Shown here: one piece after another, positions 33,663-44,905 of the stretch
Position numbering within the stretch: position 1 is the first letter of the stretch
Layout of the letters: every line of letters starts with the position of its first letter
Assembly: GCA_010015675.1 (NCBI GenBank)
Contig: ML976980.1
Coordinates: forward strand, 693,378-757,377
Direction: 5' to 3'
DNA: 64,000 nt
Source of the DNA: Byssothecium circinans
Taxonomy: Eukaryota > Ascomycota > Dothideomycetes > Pleosporales > Massarinaceae
The notes under the pieces: model-generated
Told to the model about the DNA's origin: nothing
Databases searched by the model: none
What the model saw: only the letters and a program-made list of their open reading frames with translations
Translations under genes and position numbers: made by a program

Positions 33663-35750
33663 TCAGTCAAGGTAGAGATTACGTACGCGAAAACAGTTGA
33701 GATGTCCGGATTCTTCATTCTGCAGGTATACGTGACTGATCCTCTCTCCGCCAGGGCCATCGATATCAAACGATATTCTTTGATCCGCGGAGCTATCGTG
33801 CGGAGCCTCTAGCCGTGGCTCTGCGTCGGAGAAAGGGCCAGAGCGACCTAATGTATGGATTTTCCGTCCGTCAACTTCGGTGTTGTACTTGAAATCGATG
33901 CCGTATATGTGACCGAAGCCAACGATCCACGCGACGACTTGGACTAGCTTCGACAGGTTTTCCCCGCGGCTGCCACCGAACAAAATCATATTGTAAGGCC
34001 TTTGCGTGCGAACTACCCAAGCCTTGTCCCTGGAGTGATCGTTGAATAAAAGCCCCTCAGGAGGAACAACTGGCAGCCAGAAGGCCTCGTCCCGCAGCGA
34101 TGAAGGTTTTACAGAGGACGTTGATGTGTCCTCTGACACGGCCAGCGACACAATCTTCATCGCCTCCCCAGGTTTTAGTCTGGAAAGCATTTTGTAAACA
34201 GGGAGGAACAACTTACATCGAGTCCTGCCTTCAATAGCTGCACTCTACCTGCTCCAACTGTCAAACGCTTCTTGGGAATTCCTTCATGTTCACCCAACCA
34301 CTTGGATGCGCCATCAGTGGTTAACAAAGATATTCCACGTATGCCTCTCAGATCCATAGCGAGAATGAATCCAGATATATGGAGATGCCCTTCATTACCC
34401 ATTGGGCACACGGAATCGAGAACGGACTCATGACTACGTTGAATATATCCGAGACACGTATCAACTTTATTATGTTGCTGGAACCGAATGCCTGAAATGT
34501 ATTGTTTGTCGCCAAAGTCGATGAAAGAGATGAATACCGCCGTAAGCATATTTGGGAGACGTATTCGTCGGAGTCGGAGAACCCTACAGCCCGATGTGAA
34601 AAAGTCTTCGGGATCGACTACAGCACGAGAAGCACTCGTCCATGATTCCTCATCCAAGAGTGCTTCGTTTGGTTCAAAAAAGGATTGCAGTGGAGTGCCG
34701 GAACAAGTGCTGAGCGAGTATTCAGATAGTAGGTTACGTAGCGGGAAAATCAGCTTCGAAATGCGCCGTCTGTTTCTAAGGTTTGCGTCGTCAAGGAGGT
34801 TCTTGACTCCAAGGTAGAATCTCTTCCAGGAGAAGGAGCGTCCTATAGAATGGCGAGCCTCGACAATGTACTCGAATTCGTGGCCGGGAAGGAACCGAGA
34901 GGCCCAGAATGATTCAGGTAGAGATGTTGCGGCGACGACGGAAGAAGCTATTTTAAGGTGCAGGACATCTCTAGAGTGTAGGATATTCAGAATCATCTGT
35001 ATGATCTCGACAGGAAGTTTTCGGAAGGAGTCGGGTTTGGTGTGAACCTTGGTAGTGGAGTTCCGAGCTGTAGCTTCGTGGTCGACAGATGTCAAACTAC
35101 TACGGAGTGCCAGGAGGTCTGGTATAGCCAGAGGATCGAAAGTGTAAACCGGAAGACCAGTGGAGGTCCGTGGCATGTTGTCATAATCCAACCCGCCTAA
35201 AACGCGCTCCTCCCCAGGAAGAAGTAGACTGACATCCACCTGAGTGCATAGTAGACCGCCGTAATCGTGGCCCCAATCGAGGTAGCCTTGCTGCTGAGGA
35301 AGCGACAGGAGAATATCGAAGAGACAACGCTTATCCATGTCTTCCTGGTCCAACAGCTTGACCATGAGATCCCAGCATGAGGCATGAAATGGAAATCCCC
35401 AAGCAGTTTGTGAGAGGGCAGGAGGCGGTGCAGGAGGGGGGGTACGAAAATTGACCTTGAGCAGCCATATGTCTATCAGAGTGCTCGGATCCAGCTTTGG
35501 GTCATGGTAACTTGAAGATGAGTCTCGAGGTGCATAATCGTGTGTGGGACCTCGTGTACCGACGCCAGACAGTCGGACATTGGTCCAGTCGCGGTCGTCC
35601 GTATATACTATAGTATAAAACCAGTTAGTCCACAAAGTCGTGCAAGTCGGGTCGTCGCAACGCACACGCTCTGAATTCGCTCATCCAGCGAGGCTCTCCT
35701 TCATCGGTATCACCCCCACATATTACGCATCCCGCAGTGTTGCGAGGCAT
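33663..35750 (-). CDS. F-box domain protein
   Basis: Three exons on the minus strand: 35666-35750, 34217-35607 and 33663-34163, about 658 residues. I place the start at 35750 (MPRNTAGCVICGG), because it adds a zinc-like CxxC and joins the next exon in frame as WMSEFRALYTDDRDW, typical of this fungal family. PFHASCWDLM (about 145) and the F-box KLPVEIIQMILNIL (about 245-285) follow. The C-terminal part carries a GGSRGE...IYGIDF segment common to these proteins. F-box proteins select substrates for SCF ubiquitin ligases; the target is unknown. The second intron (34164-34216) has a good GTAAGT donor but must end at GAG to keep frame. A nearer CAG acceptor would shift frame, so the gene may be slightly damaged or use a rare acceptor. 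Confidence 0.72.
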
Positions 35751-36098
35751 CCTTCGTGTTTATTGTTTGTTCTTGCCGCGTGCTAGCAAAACGCCGTCGG
35801 AGCTAGGAGGTGAGTGGTGGCGGTTGGAGAGTAAGCAATCGGAGAAATCCGTGCTTAATACTGGTTTTAGTCAGCTGACGCACGGGCTCACCTGGCGCAC
35901 ACTCGGCTCGGGATTTTACCCCAACCGAATATGCCCTTCCCCAGCATCAGCATCCCATCGTTCATCTGTTACCACACCGAACCCAGACTCGATGAAAATG
36001 GACCACCACCACACGCCGCCCTTATCCCCCTAAACCCCTGCCCTGATATATACTTATATATATTCATACAAAGCAAAAACCCTACCACACCCACCACC
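35751..36098 (+). promoter_or_regulatory. Upstream region of MED20
   Basis: A TATATATA-type stretch at about 36046-36062 lies 40-50 bp before the MED20 ATG. The part from 35984 onward is duplicated at 30771. The region is shared with the divergent F-box gene. Confidence 0.45.
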
Positions 36099-36902
36099 AT
36101 GAAATACAGCGCAATCTACCACATAACCAACCCAACAACCCACCTCAGCACCTCCGAAGCCCTCGCACACTCCCTAACCACGCGCCTCGAATCCTCCTTC
36201 CCCACCGCTACCCGCGACGAAAGCAGCAGCGGCTGGACGCTCTACCACCGACTCCTCCGCGACGTCCCCCCACCCGCCCCCTCCACCACAGAACCCCACG
36301 CGCATTCGCATTCCCACCAGCACCTCCTGCGCCTCTCCGTCCTCACCCCGGGTCGCGGATACAGCGTCGTGCAGCCCGCGGGAACGGCAGCTGACGGTGG
36401 TGGGGGCGTTATAACGGCGATACCGGCAGAGGAGGTGGAAAGCTATTTCACGCTGGTCGTGAATCAGTGGTCGCAGCTCTGGGCGCCGCAGCGGAGTTTG
36501 GATGTTGTGGCAGGGGCGACGTATTCGGTTTCGGATGTTACGGTTAGGGTTGGCGAGTTGCGCGCGAGGCGGACGGGGATGCAGAGTGCCGGGGTGAATT
36601 CTCCGGGGGTGGTGGTGTGGATTACTGGGGATGCTGGGGGGGATGTGGATGCGGATGGGGATGCGGATGGGGAGGTGAAGGAGGAAGTGGAGGAAGAGGA
36701 GGAAGAGGAGGAGGTTGATGTTGAGGATGTGCGGGAGAGGATTAGGGTGGTGTGGGGGACGATAAGGAAGGGGGTGGAGTTGGGGAAGGGGGAGGTTAGG
36801 GAGGTTATGCAGAGGGTGGAGGGGTTTGGTGGGAGGGAGGGGGAGAAGGGGACGGAGGCGGTGGTGAGGATGTGGTGTGAGGCGTTGAGGCCGAGGATAT
36901 GA
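36099..36902 (+). CDS. MED20: Mediator complex subunit 20
   Basis: Intronless, 267 residues, starting at the ATG at 36099 (MKYSAIYHIT) in an ACCACCATG context. The N-terminal strand and helix (Leu-rich, about 1-35), the short strand around GWTLYHRLLRD and the later blocks QWSQLWAPQRSLDVV and VRVGELRAR followed by GVVVWIT fit the fungal Med20 (TRF-proximal, Srb2) beta-barrel. Med20 pairs with Med18 in the head module of Mediator and helps RNA polymerase II start transcription. An acidic run of Glu/Asp (about 180-210) is inserted near the C-terminus. Identification rests on pattern, so a check by profile search is worthwhile. A mutated copy of its 5' end lies 5.2 kb upstream. Confidence 0.72.
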   Translation: MKYSAIYHITNPTTHLSTSEALAHSLTTRLESSFPTATRDESSSGWTLYHRLLRDVPPPAPSTTEPHAHSHSHQHLLRLSVLTPGRGYSVVQPAGTAADGGGGVITAIPAEEVESYFTLVVNQWSQLWAPQRSLDVVAGATYSVSDVTVRVGELRARRTGMQSAGVNSPGVVVWITGDAGGDVDADGDADGEVKEEVEEEEEEEEVDVEDVRERIRVVWGTIRKGVELGKGEVREVMQRVEGFGGREGEKGTEAVVRMWCEALRPRI

Positions 36903-36984
36903 GGAGGAAGGGTGGAGATTATGTGATGAATATCTACCGTTGGAATTAAGGTGAAGTACGGTGCCGTGTCCTAATGGGAAGGAA

Positions 36985-37020
<36 letters not shown>

Positions 37021-37892
37021 TAAGAATTCGAAGACAAACATCTATTGTTTTAAGGAGGGTATAGGGCAGCGTCAAAAGTCTGGATCAGCCTTCCACAACC
37101 GCAGCGAAAGAACTGCGACGCGCCGACAGGCCAACAGCAGGTTGTTCTTTACAGCATGAAATCTAGCAGGGAGTGTCGGCAACCATCAATTCGACGAGAA
37201 GTAGGAGTGTCATAGGAAACCAGCGGAGGCCTTTAGGATAGTGCCAAATGTTTGGAGTAGCTCTCCAAACTATGACACCACAAATCTACGCAGAATACGT
37301 TTGAAACAGCATGATATAACAGTGATACTGAGATCGTATTATTTCCACCACCACCTTCCCCGCAGACCTCTATCATTGTGCTACATCTAATCGTACATGC
37401 GACAGCCAGCTTTCCTCGCCAGCCCGCACACAAGCCCCTCACCAACCCACCCCATCCCCTGCGTAAACATCAAAAACCCAGTGCTAGTGTCAAGAAAGGT
37501 GCAGAGTGTAATTAAGAGCTTCCCGCAAACTGTCCGAAAGCAAGCAGGAACATGCAAAATGTGAAAACATGTAATTGAATTACAACAATTATATCAAGGA
37601 CACAGTTCTCACACCTAACCAAAAAAGAACACCTTTATCTTTAAACAAGATTGATCTCGAGCCCGAGGGAAACATGATGCAAGGGTAAGGGAGACAGAGC
37701 AAAAGGGGATATAGAGACCGGGCCACAGAGAGAGGAAAAGGAAAAAAGGGACCAAGTGAATGAAGGGGTAACCTGAACAGAGAGACTACAAAGTGGTTAG
37801 GTGGGGGCCAAAGTATCAACACCAAGTGAAAAAAGGGAAAGGGTTGAAAAGTGTCCGTGTCCGTGTCCTGTCCAACAATCCGGTGTACGCAT
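36903..37892. other. Convergent intergenic region with (GA)15
   Basis: A 30-bp GA microsatellite at 36989-37018 follows MED20. The remainder serves as 3' regions for MED20 and the RRM gene on the opposite strand. No gene seen. Confidence 0.5.
36989..37018 (+). repeat. (GA)15 microsatellite
   Basis: Fifteen uninterrupted GA units directly downstream of MED20; likely length-polymorphic between strains. Confidence 0.95.
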
Positions 37893-40364
37893 TTACTGCG
37901 CACCAACTTCCTCCTCAGCCCATCCCTGCAGACCGCCATCGCCCTGGATCGCCAGGCCATATCCACCATTGCCGCTACCGAAACCGCCGATGCCGGAGCT
38001 CAAGCTACCAAAGGAGTTCTGGGGCCCTTGGGACTGCTGCGCGGGCTGTGTGAACGGTCCCTGGGTGAAGACCGGTAGGCTCACAGCGCGCGAGTGCTGG
38101 GCACGCGCATTGAGATTTGAGGGGGCGAGCAGTCCGCCGACGGTGGTAGCACCTGATTGAGCAGAGGACCCGTTGATAAGGCTAAAGCTCGACGTGCTTT
38201 GGTGGGAAGCATGCGACGAATGAGGTTGAGGCGAAGGGTTCATGTCAGCGCTGTAGAAGGCAGCCTGGGGAGACTGGAAGTTCTGCTGCGACTGCTGCTG
38301 CTGTTGCTGGTGGTGGTAGTTCGCCTCGGCCTGCTGTTGCTGTTGGCTCTGCTGGGCTTGCAGGTACATCATCAAAGGATTGCTCGCACCGCTATTCAGG
38401 ATGTTGGCAGGAGCGGGCGCTGAGATGTTGGGGAACTGGCCGTTGGTGCTGCCGCCAGAGGTAGGACCGTTGGAGCCGGTGGGAGAGATGGAGGGACCCG
38501 CAGTGTTGCTGCGGCTAGTTGGCAGACCGTTGATAGGTGAGGGGGACTGGACTCCGTCGCTACCAGCTGACTGGCCCTGGCCTTGCTGGCTGTTCATCTG
38601 GCGGGGAGGGTTACCGCAACGATCTTTGCCAAAGTTGACCTTGAATCGCTTGTACTCCTCGCGACCACGGACCGCCTCAATGGCCTTGATGGCATTCGCA
38701 ATATTGGTGAAGTTGACAAATGCACAGCTCTTCTCGCGCAGGGTGTTAACCAGCTCGATCTCGCCATACTCTGAGAAGTCCTGCCTCAGGCGCTCCTCCG
38801 TCCAGGATTCATCCAGGTTTCCAATATAGACGTTACGCGAAGCTCCACCGCTGACAGCCAGAGCAATCGCAGGCGGGAGAGCACCAGAGTGCTTGCCCCA
38901 TCCAATCTTAAGGCGGCGGTTGTGGATCATCAGACCCTGGAGGTTGCTCAAGGCATAGAATGAGGCCGCCGAAGTCGGGTCGATGAAGGTCACGAAGCAG
39001 ATGTGCTTGTCGGGAATGTATCGGATGTGGTGAAGCAGACCGCCACGGACGACATTGCAAATCTCCTCAATGGTCGTCTCGGGGTGGATGTTTCCAAGGT
39101 AGACGGTACGGTTGCCCAAGTTGTTCACACCTCCAGCGGAGGTCGCGACTGCGGCGGCGGCGACCGACTGTTGTGCGAGCGCGCTCGAGATCATGTCACG
39201 ATCGGCACCATTGAGAACATGAGCATAGCCGGGAGCAATACCAAGGTACTGCGCGGCGTTTTGCTGCTGTGTCTTGGAAACGTAGGCGCATCGGTCCTTG
39301 CCGTAGTAAACACGCTTGGGAGCTTGCCACTTGGGCTCTTGGGGAAGCTGTGCAACAGCCTTGATGGCATTGCCAATGGACAGGAAGTGAACGAAGCCAA
39401 TGGCCTTCTCGCGCACAATCTTCACCGTGTCGATGGGACCGAACTTGCTGAGATCCTCCCGGAGCTCTTGCTCGGACACATCCTCGGGCAAGTTACCCAG
39501 GTAGACGTTTCGCGAGGCACCCGACTGCTGCACGGCGAGCGCAACCGACGTCGGGACCTGCGACGGCTTTCCCCATCCAATTTTGATATCCTGACCACGA
39601 ATCGACAACTTTTTCAAGATTGCGTCAGAGTGGAAATGGGTAGCAGAGCTGCTGTCCAAGAAGGAGATGAAGGCACAGTTCTTGTCGGGCAACAACCTAA
39701 CCGACTCGATCTGGCCACTTCTCACATGACCAAGAATCTCCTCGGCGGACGTCTCGGGGGGGATATTACCCAAGTACACTGTCCGGCTTGTTCCCGATAC
39801 AAGTCCAGGTGCAATCGGCATGCCATTTCCAAGACCGCCCATGCCCTGCGCACCGAAGCCAGGGAAACCACCCGCAGTCGGGGACTGGGGCCCGCCAAAG
39901 AAGCCAGGGCCATTCATGCTGGTGGGCGAGACCAGACCCTGATAGAGGCTGGGCGACATTGGCTGGATGGGGCTGCCGATCGTATTCTGCTGGTGATGTT
40001 GCTGCTGCGACTGGTTCTGTCCCGCAAATCCGGCAAAATTTTGAAATTGCGGTGAGAAAGCTGACGGAGAGCCGGGCTGGAAGGGGCTGCCGAGAAGCAG
40101 CTGGGAGGGAAGCAGCGGCGTGAAGTTCATGTCGTAGCCGGTGCCGGGAGTCTGCAGATCGGAGACATTGTGGTTGCTCGGCGCAAGCCTGTTTGTGTTG
40201 ATGTTTGGCACGCTCGCCCTCTCCGGGTGCCGGTCGGCATAGCCTCCCTGGTTCGTGTTGAAGGCGCCATGCGAAAAGCCCGTGTTGTTCCCATTCATCT
40301 GCTTGGGGAAGCCATTCTGGAAGCGAGGCCCGTTGGGGGCGTTCTGGGCTGATTCGTGCTGCAT
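37893..40364 (-). CDS. Four-RRM RNA-binding protein, Nrd1-like
   Basis: Intronless, 823 residues from the ATG at 40364 (MQHESAQ). An in-frame ATG at 40574 would add 70 residues of non-conserved sequence, so I prefer the shorter form. The first 190 residues are Asn/Gln/Pro/Gly-rich. Four RRMs follow at about 193-265, 285-365, 416-490 and 507-585, with RNP2 motifs VYLGNIP, VYLGNLP, VYLGNIH and VYIGNLD and RNP1-type motifs such as CAFVNF. RRM 2 and 4 each end in a YGKDRC or FGKDRC motif, marking a duplicated RRM pair. The C-terminus has a polyglutamine block. The layout fits the fission-yeast Nrd1 family, which binds and stabilises specific mRNAs and restrains sexual differentiation; that role here is inference. 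Confidence 0.85.
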   Translation of the reverse strand: MQHESAQNAPNGPRFQNGFPKQMNGNNTGFSHGAFNTNQGGYADRHPERASVPNINTNRLAPSNHNVSDLQTPGTGYDMNFTPLLPSQLLLGSPFQPGSPSAFSPQFQNFAGFAGQNQSQQQHHQQNTIGSPIQPMSPSLYQGLVSPTSMNGPGFFGGPQSPTAGGFPGFGAQGMGGLGNGMPIAPGLVSGTSRTVYLGNIPPETSAEEILGHVRSGQIESVRLLPDKNCAFISFLDSSSATHFHSDAILKKLSIRGQDIKIGWGKPSQVPTSVALAVQQSGASRNVYLGNLPEDVSEQELREDLSKFGPIDTVKIVREKAIGFVHFLSIGNAIKAVAQLPQEPKWQAPKRVYYGKDRCAYVSKTQQQNAAQYLGIAPGYAHVLNGADRDMISSALAQQSVAAAAVATSAGGVNNLGNRTVYLGNIHPETTIEEICNVVRGGLLHHIRYIPDKHICFVTFIDPTSAASFYALSNLQGLMIHNRRLKIGWGKHSGALPPAIALAVSGGASRNVYIGNLDESWTEERLRQDFSEYGEIELVNTLREKSCAFVNFTNIANAIKAIEAVRGREEYKRFKVNFGKDRCGNPPRQMNSQQGQGQSAGSDGVQSPSPINGLPTSRSNTAGPSISPTGSNGPTSGGSTNGQFPNISAPAPANILNSGASNPLMMYLQAQQSQQQQQAEANYHHQQQQQQSQQNFQSPQAAFYSADMNPSPQPHSSHASHQSTSSFSLINGSSAQSGATTVGGLLAPSNLNARAQHSRAVSLPVFTQGPFTQPAQQSQGPQNSFGSLSSGIGGFGSGNGGYGLAIQGDGGLQGWAEEEVGAQ

Positions 40365-41996
40365 TCCGAGGAGATGCGGGGGCAGGCTCAAGCTGTCCCG
40401 CGGGTTCTGGGGAAGTACAGCCGTGGCGACGGTAGTATTAAGTGTCCGGAGCTGATAGATTCCGGACTCGAAGTATGTAAGACGAAGGTATACGGCAACC
40501 GGGCGAGGGTTGCAATGGGCACGAAGGGAAGAGGCTATTAAAACTCGTAGAGCTGCGGCGGGCACAATTAGCATCCGCTTTCAGTCGGGCTCAATGGACG
40601 AGCTTACAAGTAGCAGCTCAATGGCCGGTCGGCACTTAGTACAGCTAACGGCTAGAAGGGAGGAACAAGGGGCCCAGCAGGTCGGTTGATGGTCAATGGG
40701 ATGGATCAACACCGATGTCGGGGAGCTGAGAAGCGACCTTTCGGACAGAGCACACGGGCAGTGAAGACTCTGGCAGAAAGAAGAGCTGGCGGGGCTTCCA
40801 AAAAGGCCGTGGAGGGACCAAATTAAGGCTGGGAGGGCAGCGGGTTCAGAGGCTCGGGGCTTGTTTTGAAAGATGCGAACAGTTCAAAGAACGACCACAC
40901 AATAATAATGAAGGCGCGCAAGAGGTGGTGCTTGTCCGCGACCTCAGGGCAAGAAGAGGAGATAAGGAGCGTATGAGTCGAAGAAGAAGAATCGCAGCCG
41001 TGGAGGTCGGAGGTAGAAGAGAGCTGGCGAAGAGCGCGAGAGAAAGGCGAAAGACAGGAGAGGGCAAATGAGCAGGGCCCAAAGCGGACTAGTCGCATCT
41101 GCTTATTTTCACGCGCGTGGCCCGACATGGCATCCCCCATCCCGAATGATGCAAACGCCAACGCCCGCTGATGTGCAGATTGCCAGAACCAAACGCCTGC
41201 CAGTGCGGCGTGTGAGGCGTCCCGACCCCACAATGGGAGCGTTGTGCCGGGCCTCTCGAGCACTCCAGTCTCCAGGTACATATGTACGCATACTGCACTC
41301 GGGGGCAGCACGCGCCGGGTTATTGCAGCGCGCAGCGAAGGCCGTTGTTCCTGACTAGACTCACTTGAGCCCTCTCCTCAGCCATCCAACACGGGGCCAG
41401 CACGGACGTCGCCGATAGATGCATTATTCGGATAGGGTAGGGGAGGGATCATGATGGTGTTTGCCGCCTGATTCCGATGAGTAAGATGGCGTGCCGACAG
41501 ACGCATCAAACGCTGTCAAGAAAGAGCGCAATCCGGCCGTCTTCTGGAAACTCTAGCGATTCGATGTTTCAAGCCCACTTCACGTGGAACCGTGGCACCG
41601 ATGCGCCATGCCATGCATGGATAGGAGGTTGCAAACGCCTCAAGTGCTGCGGCAGCCTGCAGGATGAGGTGTGGTGCATTGTCGCGTTGGAGGCGTGCGG
41701 TGGTGGCCAGAATGTATTGAAGGTGAGGGGAGGGCGGCTTGTGCGGGAAAGTGAAAAAAAAATATTCTACTCTGATCTTTCCGTATTTCCATCCTCAGTG
41801 CCTTCTCCTTCTCCAACCCGTCACTGGTGAATGCAACTTCCAAGCAGCTGCGAAACATGTTTGAACTTTGAAGAGACGGCACACCAATGATAAACCCGGT
41901 CCATCTCGCTTAGTAAGTCACGTGCCATTGAACCTCAAACTTGGCCACATCTGTCACTTTCTCGCGTCCCCTACCACCACGCCGGCCACTGTCGCC
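40365..41996. other. Divergent intergenic region, RRM gene and ALG8
   Basis: No gene seen in about 1.6 kb. It is the likely long 5' UTR and promoter of the RRM gene (long leaders are usual for such regulators) and the promoter of ALG8. Confidence 0.45.
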
Positions 41997-43714
41997 ATGT
42001 CCGAGCAGTATCCCTCGATTGCGCAGTGCGCTGTTGTGGCCATAGCCTTGAAAGTGCTTCTATTCCCCGCATAGTGAGTGCAATTGGAAATAATTCATCC
42101 AAACATCGGGCCTCGAGCTCATTGTTTTCGGCAGCAAGTCCACAGATTTTGAAGTTCACCGCAATTGGCTCGCCATCACTCATTCGCTACCCGTCAAAGA
42201 ATGGTACTACGAGGTAATGGAGCCGTTAAATTGTCCCATGTCAGTTAATGCGCCTGACACGCCATTAGAAAACCTCAGAATGGACTCTGGACTATCCGCC
42301 CTTCTTTGCTTACTTTGAGTGGCTCATGTCACAGGCTGCGGCCTTCTTGGAACCTGCACTCCTCGATGTCAAGCACCTGGGATACGACAGCTGGCAGACT
42401 GTTTATTTCCAGCGTACGACTGTCATTCTCACCGAACTTGTCCTCGTCTACGCCTTGCATTTATATGTCAAAGGCTCCAAGTCAAAAGCAGCCTCACATG
42501 CCGCTGCACTTTCCGTCCTCCTCTCCCCTGGACTGCTCATCATCGACCACATCCATTTCCAGTACAATGGATTCATGTACGGCATCCTTGTGCTGTCACT
42601 AGTCCTTGCGCGAACTGAGTCGACGCTGTTGCTGAGTGGTTTGCTCTTTGCAGTCTTGCTATGCTTCAAACACATCTACCTGTATCTCGCGCCTGCATAC
42701 TTTGTCTACCTCCTGCGCGCCTATTGTCTGGGCCAACGACGTGCGTTTCCTTATTTCACAATACGTTTCTTCAATTGCATTAAACTCGGCGTTGGCATCA
42801 TCGCCGTTTTCGCAAGCGCATTTGGGCCCTTCGCTCTTTGGGGTCAAATGGAGCAAGTCCTTCGTCGACTGTTCCCGTTTTCACGCGGCCTGTGTCACGC
42901 ATACTGGGCGCCAAATGTGTGGGCACTGTACTCTTTCAGCGACAGGGTTCTCATCTACTGTAAGCGTGTCTTGCCCTTGTGTGCATCCTTCGCTGATAAT
43001 TGTAGTGGGCCCATATCTTGGGCTAAAGGTTGACCATGGAGCGGTTAACAGCGTCACTCGTGGGTTAGTCGGCGACACATCTTTTGCAGTACTCCCGGAG
43101 ATTGTTCCATTGACTTGCTTTATTCTGACGGTTCTCTTTCAAATGGTAAGTAGGTTCAAGGCTGCTGCACTTCACATGCTTATTTTAGCTAGCCCTCTCT
43201 CCTCCGACTTCTTGTAAAGCCAACTTGGGAAACATTCATCGGAGCAGTCACTCTTTGCGGGTACTCGTCTTTCTTGTTTGGTTGGCACGTCCACGAAAAG
43301 GCCATCCTGCTCGTCATCATCCCGTTCAGCTTGATTGCCCTGAAAGATCGTCGTTACTTCAGCGCTTTTCGGCCACTCGCCGTATCTGGGCATGTGTCGC
43401 TCTTCCCACTTCTGTTCACACCAACCGAATTTCCAGTCAAGACAGGCTACACCATTTTATGGCTTCTAGCTTTCATGCTGGCATTCGACCGGCTTGCTCC
43501 TGCATCTCCGCATCCGCGGGTCTATTTGTACGACCGTTTTTCCTTCTACTACATTGCATTGTCAATACCTTTGATTACCTACACCTCACTTGTCCACGGT
43601 ATCGCCTTTGGAGACAAATATGAGTTTCTCCCCCTCATGTTTACTAGCTCATATTCGGCCATCGGGGTCGTTGGGAGCTGGTTCGGTCTGTCACGCGTAT
43701 ATATGGACTCGTAG
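41997..43714 (+). CDS. ALG8: ALG8 dolichyl-P-Glc:Glc1Man9GlcNAc2-PP-dolichol alpha-1,3-glucosyltransferase
   Basis: Five exons (41997-42073, 42135-42213, 42269-42959, 43006-43145, 43193-43714) give 502 residues in continuous frame. Family blocks are [14 protein letters not shown] (the catalytic Asp region of ALG6/ALG8-type GT-C enzymes), [46 protein letters not shown] and [11 protein letters not shown]. Multiple hydrophobic helices fit an ER membrane protein. The enzyme adds the second glucose to the lipid-linked oligosaccharide before N-glycan transfer. [12 protein letters not shown] and the HVHEKA context fit ALG8 as well as ALG6; the FHFQYNG-type motif and the length favour ALG8. In intron 4 a nearer TTTTAG lies just upstream, but only the second AG at 43192 keeps frame. 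Confidence 0.88.
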
Positions 43715-44905
43715 AAGCCGTGCTAGCCCCATAACTAGCCAATTCGGGAGCGTCCATCGCACCGATTGTTCCTTACGGTCACGTGTCAGACCCTGGACAC
43801 TGTGGAGGCTGGAATTTTCTACTGGTTTCTGCTCTAGGCATTGGAGACAATAGTCCTTTTCAACGCAAGGTAAGTGTTTGCGGTAGCCAAATGCGCTGGG
43901 AGGACTATGGGTGCCTAACTGTCACAGGCTTATAGAAGTAACAATGAACCTCACGTCTAGCTAAAAGGCACTTGTATCAGTTTCTAGGTCAAAACTTGAG
44001 TATAGCGATACAGAGTATTAAACATCTTGAAAGCACTGCTTTGGGCGCTCTATGAGCTCTTTTGCTGCCGACCTTTCTGCAACATGAGAGTGAGTATATG
44101 GGACTCTGGCTGATATAATTCCCCCTGAGTGCATCTGATACTGTAGAATAGTTTCCTTAACCCAGCAATGATGTCCAGTAACTTTATTACCTCGTATGTG
44201 GACGAATGCGGGCTGAAAAGTGGCAGTGGTAGGGTGTTTGGGTGAGTGGGTCAGGCTGCTGTCTGGGGTGGCTCAAAGGCATAGAGCGTCATGTGTAGTG
44301 TATGCTCCGCGTACCCCCACCAACCTTGATTGGTCAATTTTCTATCTGAACGCTCATAGTCTAGTGTAATTATAGACTTTTCAAGGAGCAGAATGAGTCC
44401 AAATACGTTGGTGCCGAGAGCGCAGGGTTGTTTGTGGTGTCAAGAGAAGAAGAGGGCGGTTTGGGGGGGCTTGGCCATAAGCGGCTAGTTCCGAGAGACC
44501 TCTCCGCCCGGGCATTTTTGGCACCGCTACCTTTGACCCTCCATTAATCGCTTCCTGGTTCTCTCCCTCTCTCCGACCACACCCACCGCCGACCGTCCCC
44601 CCGACCACCTCCACGAACCATCCTCCATCTCGAAAAACACGCAAGGTGACGTCTCGACGCGTCTCGGAAGCGTGTTCGGATTGCTAGCGACCGACCACGA
44701 CTTTTACGACGGTCCCCTCTGGCGCGCACAACAGCTTGAATACTGCTGGGGGAGTTCTCCTGGGGGCTTGATCACGCGGTCCATTGCCAAACAGCGCTCC
44801 AATTCATCGACCATCGCGCGAGATTAGCTCCGCGACACCTCCGAGCCTAGCGACGCCAAGTCCAAGACGTCACGAAGCTCCAGATGAACTAGGACAACAG
44901 GCAGC
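43715..44905. other. Intergenic between ALG8 and ITC1
   Basis: No gene seen. The half near ITC1 is pyrimidine-rich and then GC-rich, consistent with a leader and promoter of a chromatin gene. Confidence 0.4.

Noticed and set aside
36174..37037. 287-codon minus-strand frame with His/Pro-rich sequence
   Set aside because: It is antisense to MED20 and runs through the GA microsatellite; the composition is that of a shadow.
39003..40055. 350-codon plus-strand frame
   Set aside because: Complement of the four-RRM gene, whose RNP motifs are on the minus strand.
42253..42266. GCGCCTGACACGCC in ALG8 intron 2 matching the 59.7-60.1 kb repeat core
   Set aside because: A 14-base match is expected several times by chance in a window of this size, and flanks show no similarity.
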